The notes below the pieces were generated by a model. That model saw only the letters and a list, made by a program, of their open reading frames with translations, was not told the origin of the DNA and did not search any database. Source: CAYUIG01 sp964444685 (lineage in GTDB: Bacteria > Gemmatimonadota > Gemmatimonadetes > Longimicrobiales > RSA9). Taken from it: a stretch of 64,000 nucleotides of DNA. Each line of letters begins with the position of its first letter. Within the stretch, counting starts at the first letter, position 1. The DNA lies in NCBI GenBank assembly GCA_964444685.1, contig CAYUIG010000016.1, positions 1-64,000 of the forward strand, in the 5' to 3' direction. Shown here in pieces: positions 1 to 11,882 of this stretch. Both the position numbers and the translations under genes were made by a program.

Positions 1-42
1 CTCATAATCCGAGGGTCGCAGGTTCGAGTCCTGCCGGGCCCA
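1..42 (+). tRNA. tRNA with CAT anticodon, 3' part only
   Basis: The window begins inside this tRNA. The anticodon loop CTCATAA is at 1-7 (anticodon CAT at 3-5). The T arm GCAGG-TTCGAGT-CCTGC occupies 18-34, the acceptor strand CGGGCCC 35-41, and the discriminator A is at 42. CCA is not encoded. CAT can be initiator Met, elongator Met or lysidine-modified Ile2. The 3' side of the anticodon stem (TCCGA) is not the CCC expected of an initiator, so elongator Met or Ile2 is more likely. The missing 5' half is needed to decide. Confidence 0.85.
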
Positions 43-56
43 TTCCGCATCGACGA

Positions 57-91
57 ACGCCCCGCAGGCCGGATACACGGTCGCGGGGCGT
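57..91 (+). terminator. Hairpin after the tRNA, possible terminator
   Basis: A perfect 9-bp stem (ACGCCCCGC at 57-65 with GCGGGGCGT at 83-91) closes a 17-nt loop just downstream of the tRNA. There is no T tract, so termination is inferred from position and stem strength only. Confidence 0.4.
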
Positions 92-110
92 CTGCGTGAA
101 AGGGGTCAGA

Positions 111-737
111 GTGAACGGGGCGCGTCGACGGGCACGCTTGACGACGGTAATCCGCATCGTGGTCGGGGCGAGCGCGATCGTAGCCGCCGTTCTCGGTCAG
201 TGGGAAACGGCCGTGATCACCGCGTGCATCGGACTCGTGACGCATCTGCCCTCGATCATCGGCCGGCGCTACCGTCTCGAGCTCCCTCCCGCGTTCGAAG
301 CCCTCGCCGTCCTCTTCGTGTTCGGTTCGCTGTTCCTCGGCGAGGTACGGGGCTACTACACGCGCTTCTGGTGGTGGGATGCGCTTCTGCACATCGGCGC
401 CGGCTTCCTGGTCGGCATTCTCGGCTTCATGCTCGTCTACACGCTGAACGAGCGTGGACTCGGCAGTCTGCAACTCAGAGCGTCGTTCGTCGCGCTGTTC
501 TCGTTCACATTCTCGCTCGCGATCGGCGCGCTCTGGGAGATCTTCGAGTTCGGGATGGACCAGGTCTTCGGACTGAACATGCAGAAGTCCGGCCTCGTCG
601 ACACGATGTGGGACATGATCGTCAACGTGATCGGTGCCGCCGTGATCGCGCTCCTCGGATACGGCTGGCTCAAGACTTCCGAGGTGGATTCCTTCCTCGA
701 GCGGTGGATCGAACGGTCCGTCGAGGCGCCGGAATGA
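111..737 (+). CDS. DUF2238 (YjdF-like) integral membrane protein
   Basis: A multi-pass inner-membrane protein of about 208 residues and unknown biochemical role. Visible family hallmarks are the WWWDALLH segment (about residues 87-94) in a helix-loop region, WEIFEFGMD (about 142-150), and a second acidic patch DTMWDM (about 164-169); such conserved Asp/His/Glu residues in membrane segments are typical of DUF2238. I chose GTG 111 because AAAGGGG at 99-105 sits 5 nt upstream. GTG 96 is also in frame but lies directly against the hairpin at 57-91. The gene stands alone between a tRNA and a repeat array. Family assignment is from motif pattern, and no substrate can be named. Confidence 0.75.
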   Translation: MNGARRRARLTTVIRIVVGASAIVAAVLGQWETAVITACIGLVTHLPSIIGRRYRLELPPAFEALAVLFVFGSLFLGEVRGYYTRFWWWDALLHIGAGFLVGILGFMLVYTLNERGLGSLQLRASFVALFSFTFSLAIGALWEIFEFGMDQVFGLNMQKSGLVDTMWDMIVNVIGAAVIALLGYGWLKTSEVDSFLERWIERSVEAPE

Positions 738-828
738 GTCCGGGCTCCGACACTGGGCAGTCCTCGGACTCCCGCCCCGTTAAGGTTCAATAGTCCGCTG
801 CATACACGTCCATCGATTGTGGCCCAAG

Positions 829-1196
829 TCCGCGTTTGGCGGGTCTGCGGCGAATAGCGCCGCAACGACGTCAACCCAACGGTTTCGAGATCCGCCTTTG
901 GCGGGTTGCGGAGGATCGCCGCAAAGTCGTCAAGCGATCACCGCCAAGATCCGCGTTTGGCAGGTTTGCGGCGTATACCGCCGCAACGTCGTCAACCCGC
1001 GGGTTTCGAGACTCGCGTTTGGCAGGTTTGCGGCGCATACCGCCGCAACGTCGTCAAGCGATCACGCCAAGATCCGCGTTTGGCAGGTTTGCTGCGTATA
1101 CCGCCGCAATGTCGTCAACCCGCCGGTTTCGAGACTCGCGTTTGGCAGGTTTGCGGCGTATACCGCCGCAACGTCGTCAACGCGCCGGTTTCGAAG
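829..1196 (+). repeat. Tandem array of six 59-62 bp hairpin repeats
   Basis: Six units begin at 829, 891, 950, 1012, 1073 and 1135. Each opens with a variant of TCCGCGTTTGGCAGG and carries the inverted repeat TTGCGGCG-N5-CGCCGCAA (in degraded form in the first two units). Unit ends alternate between an A type (CAACCCGCGGGTTTCGAGA in units 1, 3, 5 and, slightly changed, 6) and a B type (CAAGCGATCACGCCAAGA in units 2 and 4), which gives a dimeric super-repeat of about 122 bp. The array ends exactly where recognisable sigma-factor sequence begins. Spurious open frames read through it. The preceding 738-828 holds nothing I recognise. Confidence 0.9.
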
Positions 1197-1442
1197 TCCG
1201 CGGGGCCGTGCCGCTCTCAAGACATGGCTGTTCCGCATCCTGCGCAACATCGCCCGTTGGCCGCGGCCGCCGGGATGACCGCATGCGTTCGTTCCGCGAT
1301 CTGAGCGGCGATACGAACGACCCCATCGATGCACTCATCGACGACACGGAGGAGCCGTGATCCCGAGCAGAGGGTCCTCGACCGCGAGCGGGTGCGCAGG
1401 GCGTTGAGGGACTACATCGACGAGGAAGGGGGCAGCGGTTGA
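1197..1442 (+). pseudogene. ECF-type sigma factor remnant
   Basis: Joining three frames recovers parts of a sigma-70 family ECF protein. LKTWLFRILRN is the classic region-2 segment (near 1212-1250). A second frame then gives DDRMRSFRDLSGDTND and DALIDDTEEP (to about 1357), and a third gives DPEQRVLDRERVRRALRDYI (from 1359) before the TGA at 1440-1442. The N-terminus is missing and replaced by the repeat array. Region 4 is also absent: RERVRRAL runs straight into what looks like the family's extreme C-terminus. At least two frameshifts plus a deletion make this non-functional unless they are assembly errors. It overlaps the zf-HC2 gene that follows, the usual sigma/anti-sigma arrangement. Confidence 0.65.
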
Positions 1443-1699
1443 ACTGCGAAACGGCGCGGGGACAGCTCCAGGACTACGACGATGGCGACCTCGCGCCCGG
1501 CGCGCGCGCCGCGCTGGCCGAACACCTCCTGGGCTGTCCCCCTTGCAGGCGCGAGCTGAACGAGCAGCGCCGCGTGCGCCGGCTCCTGCGGCAGCTGCCA
1601 CGCGAGCCGATGCCGGCCTTCCTCAAGCGACGCCTGCTCGCCGCCCTCGACCTCCCACCTGAGCCGTTCCGCTCACACCCCGTATCGTTCCCGTCCTGA
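1439..1699 (+). CDS. Small zf-HC2 putative anti-sigma factor
   Basis: An 86-residue soluble protein with the anti-sigma zinc-binding pattern: Cys3, then His29-x3-Cys33-x2-Cys36 in AEHLLGCPPCRREL. Family members bind an ECF sigma factor and hold it inactive. There is no transmembrane helix, so any signal would have to be sensed in the cytoplasm. The start is TTG 1439, supported by GGAAGGGGG at 1422-1430 at good spacing. It overlaps the stop of the decayed sigma gene, so its natural partner appears lost. It may now be an orphan on its way to decay. Confidence 0.7.
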   Translation: MNCETARGQLQDYDDGDLAPGARAALAEHLLGCPPCRRELNEQRRVRRLLRQLPREPMPAFLKRRLLAALDLPPEPFRSHPVSFPS

Positions 1700-1719
1700 C
1701 CCGAAAGGGCCAGACCGCG

Positions 1720-2229
1720 TCAGCGGATGGTCACGTACTGCTCGAGTCGCGCCACTTCCTCGTCGTCGACGTACTTCCCGATCTCGCGGCGGAACTGCTC
1801 GATGTTCGTGTAGGGCCGGTACTCCTTGAACTCGCGCAGCATACGGTCGCCGATACCGGGGATGAGCAGAATCTCCTCATCGCTCGCGCTGTTCAGGTCG
1901 ATCGGCATCCAGAGTCGCGTGTAGACGCTGTCGCGCTGCTCCTCGCTCAGGCTCCCCGCCAGCACGGCGTCCACCGCGCGCATGTCCGCGTAGGGGCGTC
2001 CCGCCGCGATCGCATCGGCAAGCGTCGCGTCGATGTTCGGCACCGTCGCGAGCTGGTCGGCGGTCGCATCGTTCGGGTTCAGCATCGCCGCGGAGGCGTC
2101 GGCGGCCGGAGGCGCAGCGGCCATGGTGTCCATCGCGGTCGTATCCGCCTGCTCGGCCGTATCCTGCGCGGTATCGGCGCACGCGACGATGGCGAAGGCG
2201 GCCGCGAGGGTGATCGTAAAGCGTCGCAT
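1720..2229 (-). CDS. Helix-hairpin-helix lipoprotein (ComEA-like domains)
   Basis: A predicted 169-residue exported lipoprotein. The signal peptide MRRFTITLAAAFAIVAC ends in a lipobox with Cys17 as the likely acylated residue. An Ala/Asp/Thr-rich linker follows, then two helix-hairpin-helix units. The second is clear: DLNSASDEEILLIPGIGDRM, with the LPGIG-type hairpin of ComEA and related DNA-binding proteins. A role in extracytoplasmic DNA binding or uptake is possible but not shown; HhH domains are also found in proteins of unknown function. The ATG at 2229 is preceded by GGAGA on the minus strand. It is co-directional with glgX and lies 75 bp downstream of it. Confidence 0.75.
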   Translation of the reverse strand: MRRFTITLAAAFAIVACADTAQDTAEQADTTAMDTMAAAPPAADASAAMLNPNDATADQLATVPNIDATLADAIAAGRPYADMRAVDAVLAGSLSEEQRDSVYTRLWMPIDLNSASDEEILLIPGIGDRMLREFKEYRPYTNIEQFRREIGKYVDDEEVARLEQYVTIR

Positions 2230-2304
2230 AAGAGATCTCCGATGAGGGGTTGCTCCCAACAACAGGCACTGCGACGTTGGCGCTTCCGCGGTTGCGGCGC
2301 AAGT

Positions 2305-4443
<2,139 letters not shown>

Positions 4444-4543
4444 GTGACCTCCAGCGTGTGAAAGCGCGCCACGGCGCGGTGAGCGAGCCGCCGGGCTGCG
4501 CCCGAGGCGGACAAGAAGTGTGCCGGAGAAGCAGCGCCCGGCG

Positions 4544-4572
4544 TTGACAAGGGTGGGCCCGGCCGTGATTTT
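4544..4572 (+). promoter_or_regulatory. Putative promoter for secDF
   Basis: A perfect -35 TTGACA at 4544-4549, a 17-nt spacer, and a weak -10 GATTTT at 4567-4572, lying 67 nt upstream of the secD start in the glgX-secD divergent spacer. Confidence 0.45.
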
Positions 4573-4638
4573 ACCGGCTTGTCCCGTGCGGGGATGCGCC
4601 CCGCGCGTCACCCGGAAACCCGGAGCCGGAAGCAGCCG

Positions 4639-6264
4639 ATGTTCGGCAGCGTGAAAGGCCGCATCGCGGTCATCGTACTGGTCGTGGCCGCGGCCATAGC
4701 CTCACTCCTGACCAACGGAATCAAACTCGGGCTCGACCTGCAGGGCGGGATGCACCTCGCGCTGGAAGTGTCGGACCCGGAGGGCACGCTCACGACCGAG
4801 GCGAAGTCGGACGCGATCGATCAGAACCTCACGATCATCCGCAACCGCATCGACCAGTTCGGCGTGACCGAACCGCTGGTTCAGAAGGTGGGCAGCGAGC
4901 GGATCATCGTCGAGCTGCCGGGCATCGATGACGAGGAGCGCGCGAAGGCGATCATCGAGCAGTCCGCCTTCCTCGAGTGGACGCTGGTCGAGCCGACGCG
5001 GAGCTTCGTTTCCGTACTGCCGCGCATGGACCGGGCGGTCGCGGCCGGGCTTACGCCCGAAGAGCTCGAGGAGATCGGTGCGGATACGACGGGGCAGGGC
5101 CAGCGGCAGTCCGTCGAGGATCTGCTCTTCGGTGGGCGCGATACCGCGCGGGATACCGCCGCTGCCGACACGGCGGCCGCGGATACGGCCGCAGCGGCCG
5201 CGCCGCAGGTCTCGGCCACCCCGCTGAGCGATCTGCTGCTGCAGAGCGGTCGCGACGGCGAGTTCCTGGTGCCCGAGCAGGAGGTCGAACGCGTCAAGCG
5301 GTACCTCGCGGTGCCGGGCGTGATGGATCTGCTGCCGCGCGGGACGATGCTGCGCTGGGGTGCCAAGCCGGAAGGCGTCGGCACCCAGCTCTACCGTTCT
5401 CTCTATTTCCTCGACGCCAACTCGTTCCTGACGGGAGCGAACCTCGAGGAAGCGACGGCCGGGCGCGATCCGCAGTTCAACCAGACGACCGTAAACTTCC
5501 AGCTCGACCGTCGCGGCGGCCGTGAGTTCGAGCGTGTGACGGGCCAGAACATCGGCAACCGCATCGCGATCGTGCTCGACACACTGGTGCACAGCGCGCC
5601 GGTCGTGCAGAGCCGGATCGGCGCGAGCGGCCGGATCGATCTGGGCCAGGCCCCGATGGAGGAGGCGAGCGACCTCGCGCTCGTACTGCGCGCGGGCGCG
5701 CTCTCGCAGCCGCTCGAGATCGTCGAGCAGCGTTCGGTCGGCCCGTCGCTCGGCCGCGACTCGATCGATCAGGGCCGCATCGCCGGCATCATCGGCATTA
5801 TCGCAGTTCTTGCGATCATGATCGGCTACTACCGCTTCACAGGCTTCCTCGCGGTCGTGGCGCTCACCATCTACGTGACCTTCGTCCTCGGCGGACTGGC
5901 GGGGTTCCGCGCCGCGTTGAGTGCGCCCGGCATCGCCGGCCTTATTCTGTCGCTGGGCATGGCCGTCGACGCGAACGTGCTGATCTTCGAGCGAATACGC
6001 GAAGAGCTCGACGCCGGGCGCTCCAACCGCGCGGCGGTGGACGCCGGCTTCCAGCATGCGATGTCGGCCATCGTCGACTCGAACCTCACGACGCTCATCA
6101 CGGCGCTGATCCTCTACCAGGTCGGTACCGGACCCGTGCGCGGCTTCGCGGTCACGCTGTCGATCGGCATCATCGCTTCCTTCTTCACCGCGGTCTTCGT
6201 TACGCGCACCTTCTTCCTGCTCTATCTCGAGCGGAAGCGCGCTGCGGAGCCGATCAGCATCTGA
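4639..6264 (+). CDS. secD: Protein translocase subunit SecD
   Basis: SecD (541 residues) works with SecF to use proton motive force for late steps of Sec-dependent export. An N-terminal membrane helix is followed by the DLQGGMHL motif, a large periplasmic region, and five C-terminal helices ending near the family motif YQVGTGPVRGFAVTLSIGI. ATG 4639 fits the conserved N-terminus and has GGAAG at 4628-4632. An odd feature is a low-complexity Ala/Asp/Thr insert at about residues 170-193, with repeated ADTAA units, in the periplasmic part. secF begins 6 nt after the stop. Confidence 0.96.
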   Translation: MFGSVKGRIAVIVLVVAAAIASLLTNGIKLGLDLQGGMHLALEVSDPEGTLTTEAKSDAIDQNLTIIRNRIDQFGVTEPLVQKVGSERIIVELPGIDDEERAKAIIEQSAFLEWTLVEPTRSFVSVLPRMDRAVAAGLTPEELEEIGADTTGQGQRQSVEDLLFGGRDTARDTAAADTAAADTAAAAAPQVSATPLSDLLLQSGRDGEFLVPEQEVERVKRYLAVPGVMDLLPRGTMLRWGAKPEGVGTQLYRSLYFLDANSFLTGANLEEATAGRDPQFNQTTVNFQLDRRGGREFERVTGQNIGNRIAIVLDTLVHSAPVVQSRIGASGRIDLGQAPMEEASDLALVLRAGALSQPLEIVEQRSVGPSLGRDSIDQGRIAGIIGIIAVLAIMIGYYRFTGFLAVVALTIYVTFVLGGLAGFRAALSAPGIAGLILSLGMAVDANVLIFERIREELDAGRSNRAAVDAGFQHAMSAIVDSNLTTLITALILYQVGTGPVRGFAVTLSIGIIASFFTAVFVTRTFFLLYLERKRAAEPISI

Positions 6265-6270
6265 CCGAGC

Positions 6271-7212
6271 ATGCGACTCTTCAAGGACGCAAAGTTCGAC
6301 TTTCTCGGCTTTCGCAAGCGAGCCTACGTGTTCAGCGCGATCGCGCTCGCGGTCGGAATCGCGGGAGCGATCTACTGGCAGGCGACGCGCGGATCGTGGC
6401 TGAACTACGGCGTCGACTTCACGGGCGGAACGCTCGTGCAGGTACGCTTCGATCAGGACGTGACGGTCGGCGAGCTCCGCGACGTTCTGACGCCGGTCCT
6501 GGGCGCGGCCGAGATCACCGCGTTCGGTGACGCGAACGAGTTCCTGGTGCGGACGCAGTCCTCGTCTGCGGACGCGGTGCCCCAGGCGCTGACCACGGCC
6601 TTCGGCGCCGGTTCCTTCGAGGTGGAGCGAACGGAAGCGGTAAGCGCGAAGGTCGGCGGCGAGCTCCAGACGAAGGCTGCACTCGCGATCCTGCTCTCCT
6701 TCGCCGCTACGCTCATCTACCTCGCGTTCCGCTTCGAGTGGCGGTTCGGTACGGCGGCCGTGATCGCGACCGCGCACGACATTCTGGTCACACTCGCGCT
6801 GGCCTCGATTCTCCAGCTCGAGGTCGCGCTGCCGATGGTGGCGGCCTTCCTCACCATCGTCGGTTATTCGCTCAACGACACGATCATCATCTTCGACCGG
6901 ATCCGTGAGAACCTGAACGCCAACCGGCGCGAAGATTTCATCTCTGTACTGAACCGGTCGATCAACGAAACGCTGCCGCGCACGGTGATGACTACGGCCA
7001 CCACGCTGGCCACGCTCCTCGCGCTCTTCCTGTTCGGCGGCGAGACGATCCGCGAGTTCGCGCTCGTGCTGATCCTGGGTATCGTACTCGGCACCTACTC
7101 CTCGATCTTCGTCGCCTCACCGGCGCTCTACGAGATCGAGCGCCGCTGGCCGGCGGAGCGGGTGAAGGGCCGGGTGCAGCGTACTACGTCGAAGGCGAGC
7201 GCACGCGCCTGA
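6271..7212 (+). CDS. secF: Protein translocase subunit SecF
   Basis: A 313-residue partner of SecD. The N-terminus KFDFLGFRKRAYVFS and the GVDFTGGTLVQVRF motif are typical, followed by a periplasmic domain and the membrane block containing SLNDTIIIFDRIREN, which carries the conserved Asp and Arg of the proton pathway. The gene is separated from secD by 6 nt, so the two are co-transcribed and probably translationally coupled. A strong hairpin terminator follows at 7231-7266. Confidence 0.96.
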   Translation: MRLFKDAKFDFLGFRKRAYVFSAIALAVGIAGAIYWQATRGSWLNYGVDFTGGTLVQVRFDQDVTVGELRDVLTPVLGAAEITAFGDANEFLVRTQSSSADAVPQALTTAFGAGSFEVERTEAVSAKVGGELQTKAALAILLSFAATLIYLAFRFEWRFGTAAVIATAHDILVTLALASILQLEVALPMVAAFLTIVGYSLNDTIIIFDRIRENLNANRREDFISVLNRSINETLPRTVMTTATTLATLLALFLFGGETIREFALVLILGIVLGTYSSIFVASPALYEIERRWPAERVKGRVQRTTSKASARA

Positions 7213-7230
7213 GCGTGACGCATCGGAAGC

Positions 7231-7268
7231 ACGGGGGCCGGTGCGTGGAGACGTGCCGGCCCCCGTTT
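7231..7268 (+). terminator. Strong hairpin terminator after secF
   Basis: The 16-nt arm ACGGGGGCCGGTGCGT (7231-7246) pairs almost fully with 7251-7266 around a GGAG loop, followed by only a short T pair. It makes any tatD start inside the hairpin unlikely. Confidence 0.75.
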
Positions 7269-7282
7269 GCATTGAGAGGTTC

Positions 7283-8047
7283 GTGCTGATCGATTCCCAC
7301 TGCCATCTGACCGACGAGCGCTTCCGCGACGACGTGGACGCCGTGCTGACCCGCGCCGCCAAGGCAGGCGTCGGCATCATGCTGACCGTGGGCTCGGACC
7401 TGGCCGATTCGCGGGAAGCGGCCGCGCTCGCGGATCGGCATCCCGCGATCTTCGCGAGTGCGGGCATACACCCGCACGTTGCAGCGGAAGCAGGGGAGGG
7501 GATGGCGGAGATCGAGACCCTCGCCGCCCGACCGCGTGTGGTCGCACTGGGTGAGACCGGACTCGACTACCACTACGACCATTCGCCGCGCGCCGTGCAG
7601 CGCGCACTCTTCGAGGCCCACCTGGATCTCGCTACTCGGCTGGAGCTGCCGGTCATCGTGCATACGCGCGAAGCCGATGACGATGCGGCCGCCGTCCTGC
7701 GCGCCGCGCCGCCCGGTGTGACCGGCGTGCTGCACTGCTTCACCGGTGGCGATGCGCTCCTGGATGCCGCGCTCGAGGCCGGTTGGTACGTGTCGTTCGC
7801 CGGGGTGATCACATTCCGGAACTGGACGGGGGCGGATCAGCTCCGGCGTGTACCGGCCGACCGCATGCTCATCGAGACCGACAGCCCGTACCTCGCGCCG
7901 GTGCCGCATCGCGGCAAGCGCAACGAGCCCGCCTTCGTGGCCGAGGTGTGCCGCGCGGCGGCTGCCGTATTGGGTGAGGATGCCGGTGCCCTGGCGACCC
8001 GTACCGCCGCGAACGCCCGGCGGCTGTTCGGCTTCGCGGGGGCGTGA
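7283..8047 (+). CDS. tatD: TatD-family metal-dependent hydrolase / DNase
   Basis: A 254-residue TIM-barrel nuclease of the TatD family, thought to act as a 3'-5' exonuclease on DNA and RNA with two metal ions. Visible metal ligands are DSHCHL near the N-terminus, GETGLDYHY (Glu of the second metal site), IVHTREA, HCFTG, and the C-terminal IETDSPYLAP. I chose GTG 7283 (VLIDSHCHL). The alternative GTG 7241 lies in the stem of the secF terminator, and tatD proteins normally begin directly at this motif. The gene is followed by the mutL cluster. Confidence 0.9.
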   Translation: MLIDSHCHLTDERFRDDVDAVLTRAAKAGVGIMLTVGSDLADSREAAALADRHPAIFASAGIHPHVAAEAGEGMAEIETLAARPRVVALGETGLDYHYDHSPRAVQRALFEAHLDLATRLELPVIVHTREADDDAAAVLRAAPPGVTGVLHCFTGGDALLDAALEAGWYVSFAGVITFRNWTGADQLRRVPADRMLIETDSPYLAPVPHRGKRNEPAFVAEVCRAAAAVLGEDAGALATRTAANARRLFGFAGA

Positions 8048-8099
8048 GGCCGTCGGCGCGGGCGCGTATCTTGTTCTTCGACTCCAACACGGCAGGGTG

Positions 8100-9834
<1,735 letters not shown>

Positions 9835-9842
<8 letters not shown>

Positions 9843-10761
9843 CGCCCTCGTCATCACGGGCGCTACTGCCACCGGCAAGACCGCCCTCGCCATCGCGGTT
9901 GCGAAGGCGCTCGGCGGCGAGGTCATATCGATGGACTCCCGCCAGGTGTACCGCGGCATGGACATCGGCACCGCGAAACCCACACTCGAAGAACGGCGCG
10001 GCATCCCGCACCACGGTTTCGACGTGGTGGCGCCGGGCGAGACGTACAGCGCCGGCCGCTTCGCGCGCGATGCACGGCGCTGGATCCGTGAGATTCGTGC
10101 GCGCGGAAACGTTCCCATCCTCGCGGGCGGCACCGGGTTCTTCCTGCGCGCACTCATGGAACCGCTGTTCGAGGAACCGCCGATGCCGGGAGAGGCGCGC
10201 ACGGCGCTGCGCCGGTGGCTGGAGCAGCGGCCGCTCGAGCAGCTGCAGCGCTGGGCGCGCACCCTGGACCCGGAAGGGCCGGTAGCGCGGGAGCCGTCGA
10301 ATCGCCAGCGTATCACGCGCGCGCTCGAAGTGGTCCTGCTCACCGGCCGGCCGCTCGGCGACTGGCACAGGGCCGGCTCGGCGGAACCGGCGGTCCCGCT
10401 GCGGGTGTTCGTGCTGGAAGTGCCGCGCGCGGAGCTCGTCCGGCGCATCGACCGGCGCGTCAGCGACATGGCCGCCAGGGGGCTGGCCGACGAGGTCCGG
10501 GCGCTGCTGGCCGCGGGTCACGGACCCGGGGATCCGGGTATGGACGCCACCGGCTACGCGGAGCTGATCCCGTACGTGCGGGGCGAAACGTCGCTCGAGA
10601 ACGCGCTCGAGCAGGTGCGCATTGCCACGCGGCGCTACGCGCGCCGCCAGGCGACGTGGTTCCGCAACCAGCTGCGGGATGATGCCGTCCGGCTCGACGC
10701 GATGCGGGACACTTCGGAGCTCACGAGGGAAGTGGTGGAGGCATGGCGGAGCGGAAGCTGA
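9835..10761 (+). CDS. miaA: tRNA dimethylallyltransferase MiaA
   Basis: A 308-residue enzyme transferring a dimethylallyl group to N6 of A37 in tRNAs that read UNN codons. The P-loop GATATGKT lies at residues 9-16. DSRQVYRGMDIGTAKPT is the conserved substrate and catalytic segment, and HHGFDVV and GGTGFFLRAL follow. mutL and miaA are neighbours in many bacteria, and here they overlap by 8 nt. The 3' end overlaps bshA by 19 nt, indicating one operon. Confidence 0.95.
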
Positions 10762-11882
10762 AGATCGGCATCAGCTGCTATCCGGTGTACGGCGGCTCGG
10801 GCGTCGTGGCGACCGAGCTGGGGATCGAACTGGCGAAGCGCGGACACGAGGTCCACTTCATCACGTACGCCCAACCGTTCCGACTGCCGTACTACATGGA
10901 GGGGATCTTCTACCACGAGGTGGAAGTCCCCACGTATCCGCTCTTCGAGCATCCGCCGTACAACCTCGCGCTGACGGTGGCCATTCACAACGTGGCGGTC
11001 GCACACGAGCTGGACCTCCTGCATGCACACTACGCGGTGCCGCACGCTACGTCCGCGTGGATGGCGAAGGAGATGCTCGGGCGCGACCGCTTCCGCATCG
11101 TCACCACCCTGCACGGCACCGACATCACACTCGTCGGACAGGATCCTTCGTATCAGGCGGTGACCGCGTTCTCGATCCGCAAGTCGGACGGACTGACCGC
11201 GGTGTCGGAGTACCTGCGGCGCGAGACGGTGCAGCACTTCGATGTACCGACCGACGACATCCGCGTCATCCCCAACTTCGTCGACCTCGGCAAGTACAGC
11301 CGCAACGCGTATCCCTGCCATCGCGCGAAGTTCGCGGCGGAGGGAGAGAAGCTGATCACGCACATTTCGAACTTCCGCGCGGTGAAGCGCGTCGATGACG
11401 TCGTGCGCGTGTTCGCGCGCATCGGGCGCGAGCTGCCCGCGCGCCTGCTGCTCGTCGGCGACGGACCGGAGCGCGGCCGCGTGCAGCAGGTGGCCGAGTG
11501 CGAAGGCGTCACCGACCGCGTGCTGTTCCTCGGCAAGCAGGCGTCGGTGGCGGAGCTGCTCGCATGCTCCGACCTCTTCCTGCTGCCCAGCGAAAACGAA
11601 GCGTTCGGCCTCGTCGCGCTCGAGGCGATGGCGTGCGGCGTACCCGTCGTCGCGACGGATGTCGGCGGTGTGTCCGAAGTCGTGACGCCGGAGGCGGGCG
11701 GATTCCTCGCACCGGTAGGCGATGTCGATGCGATGGCCGCGGCGGGCATCGCCGTGCTGTCGGATCCGGACCGCTGGCGCGAGGCGAGCCGCGCAGCGCG
11801 CGCCGCCGCCGAAACGTTCGATGCCGACCGTGTCGTGCCGCGCTACGTCGAGTACTACCACGAGGTGCTGGACCGGCCATGA
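10743..11882 (+). CDS. bshA: BshA, N-acetylglucosaminyl L-malate synthase
   Basis: A 379-residue GT4 glycosyltransferase joining UDP-GlcNAc to L-malate, the first step of bacillithiol synthesis. The BshA signature N-terminus ISCYPVYGGSGVVATELG is present. HAHYAVPHATSAWMAKEM follows, then the GT4 donor site with LLPSENEAFGLVALEAMACG, where the Glu pair binds nucleotide sugar. The assignment rests on the N-terminal signature, which separates BshA from other GT4 enzymes. It overlaps miaA upstream and birA downstream (ATGA). bshB and bshC are not in this window. Confidence 0.88.
   Translation: MAERKLKIGISCYPVYGGSGVVATELGIELAKRGHEVHFITYAQPFRLPYYMEGIFYHEVEVPTYPLFEHPPYNLALTVAIHNVAVAHELDLLHAHYAVPHATSAWMAKEMLGRDRFRIVTTLHGTDITLVGQDPSYQAVTAFSIRKSDGLTAVSEYLRRETVQHFDVPTDDIRVIPNFVDLGKYSRNAYPCHRAKFAAEGEKLITHISNFRAVKRVDDVVRVFARIGRELPARLLLVGDGPERGRVQQVAECEGVTDRVLFLGKQASVAELLACSDLFLLPSENEAFGLVALEAMACGVPVVATDVGGVSEVVTPEAGGFLAPVGDVDAMAAAGIAVLSDPDRWREASRAARAAAETFDADRVVPRYVEYYHEVLDRP

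Noticed and set aside
829..1196. The repeat array as a CRISPR
   Set aside because: Units are joined directly with no unique spacers, the repeats are 59-62 bp, they differ from one another, and no cas genes are nearby.
817..1360. Arg-rich repeat proteins encoded by the array
   Set aside because: All three frames stay open because the units contain no stop codons. Unit lengths of 59, 61 and 62 bp shift the frame each time, so no protein repeat is maintained.
7241..7282. GTG 7241 as the start of tatD
   Set aside because: It lies in the stem of the secF terminator and adds residues not found before the DSHCHL motif in the family.
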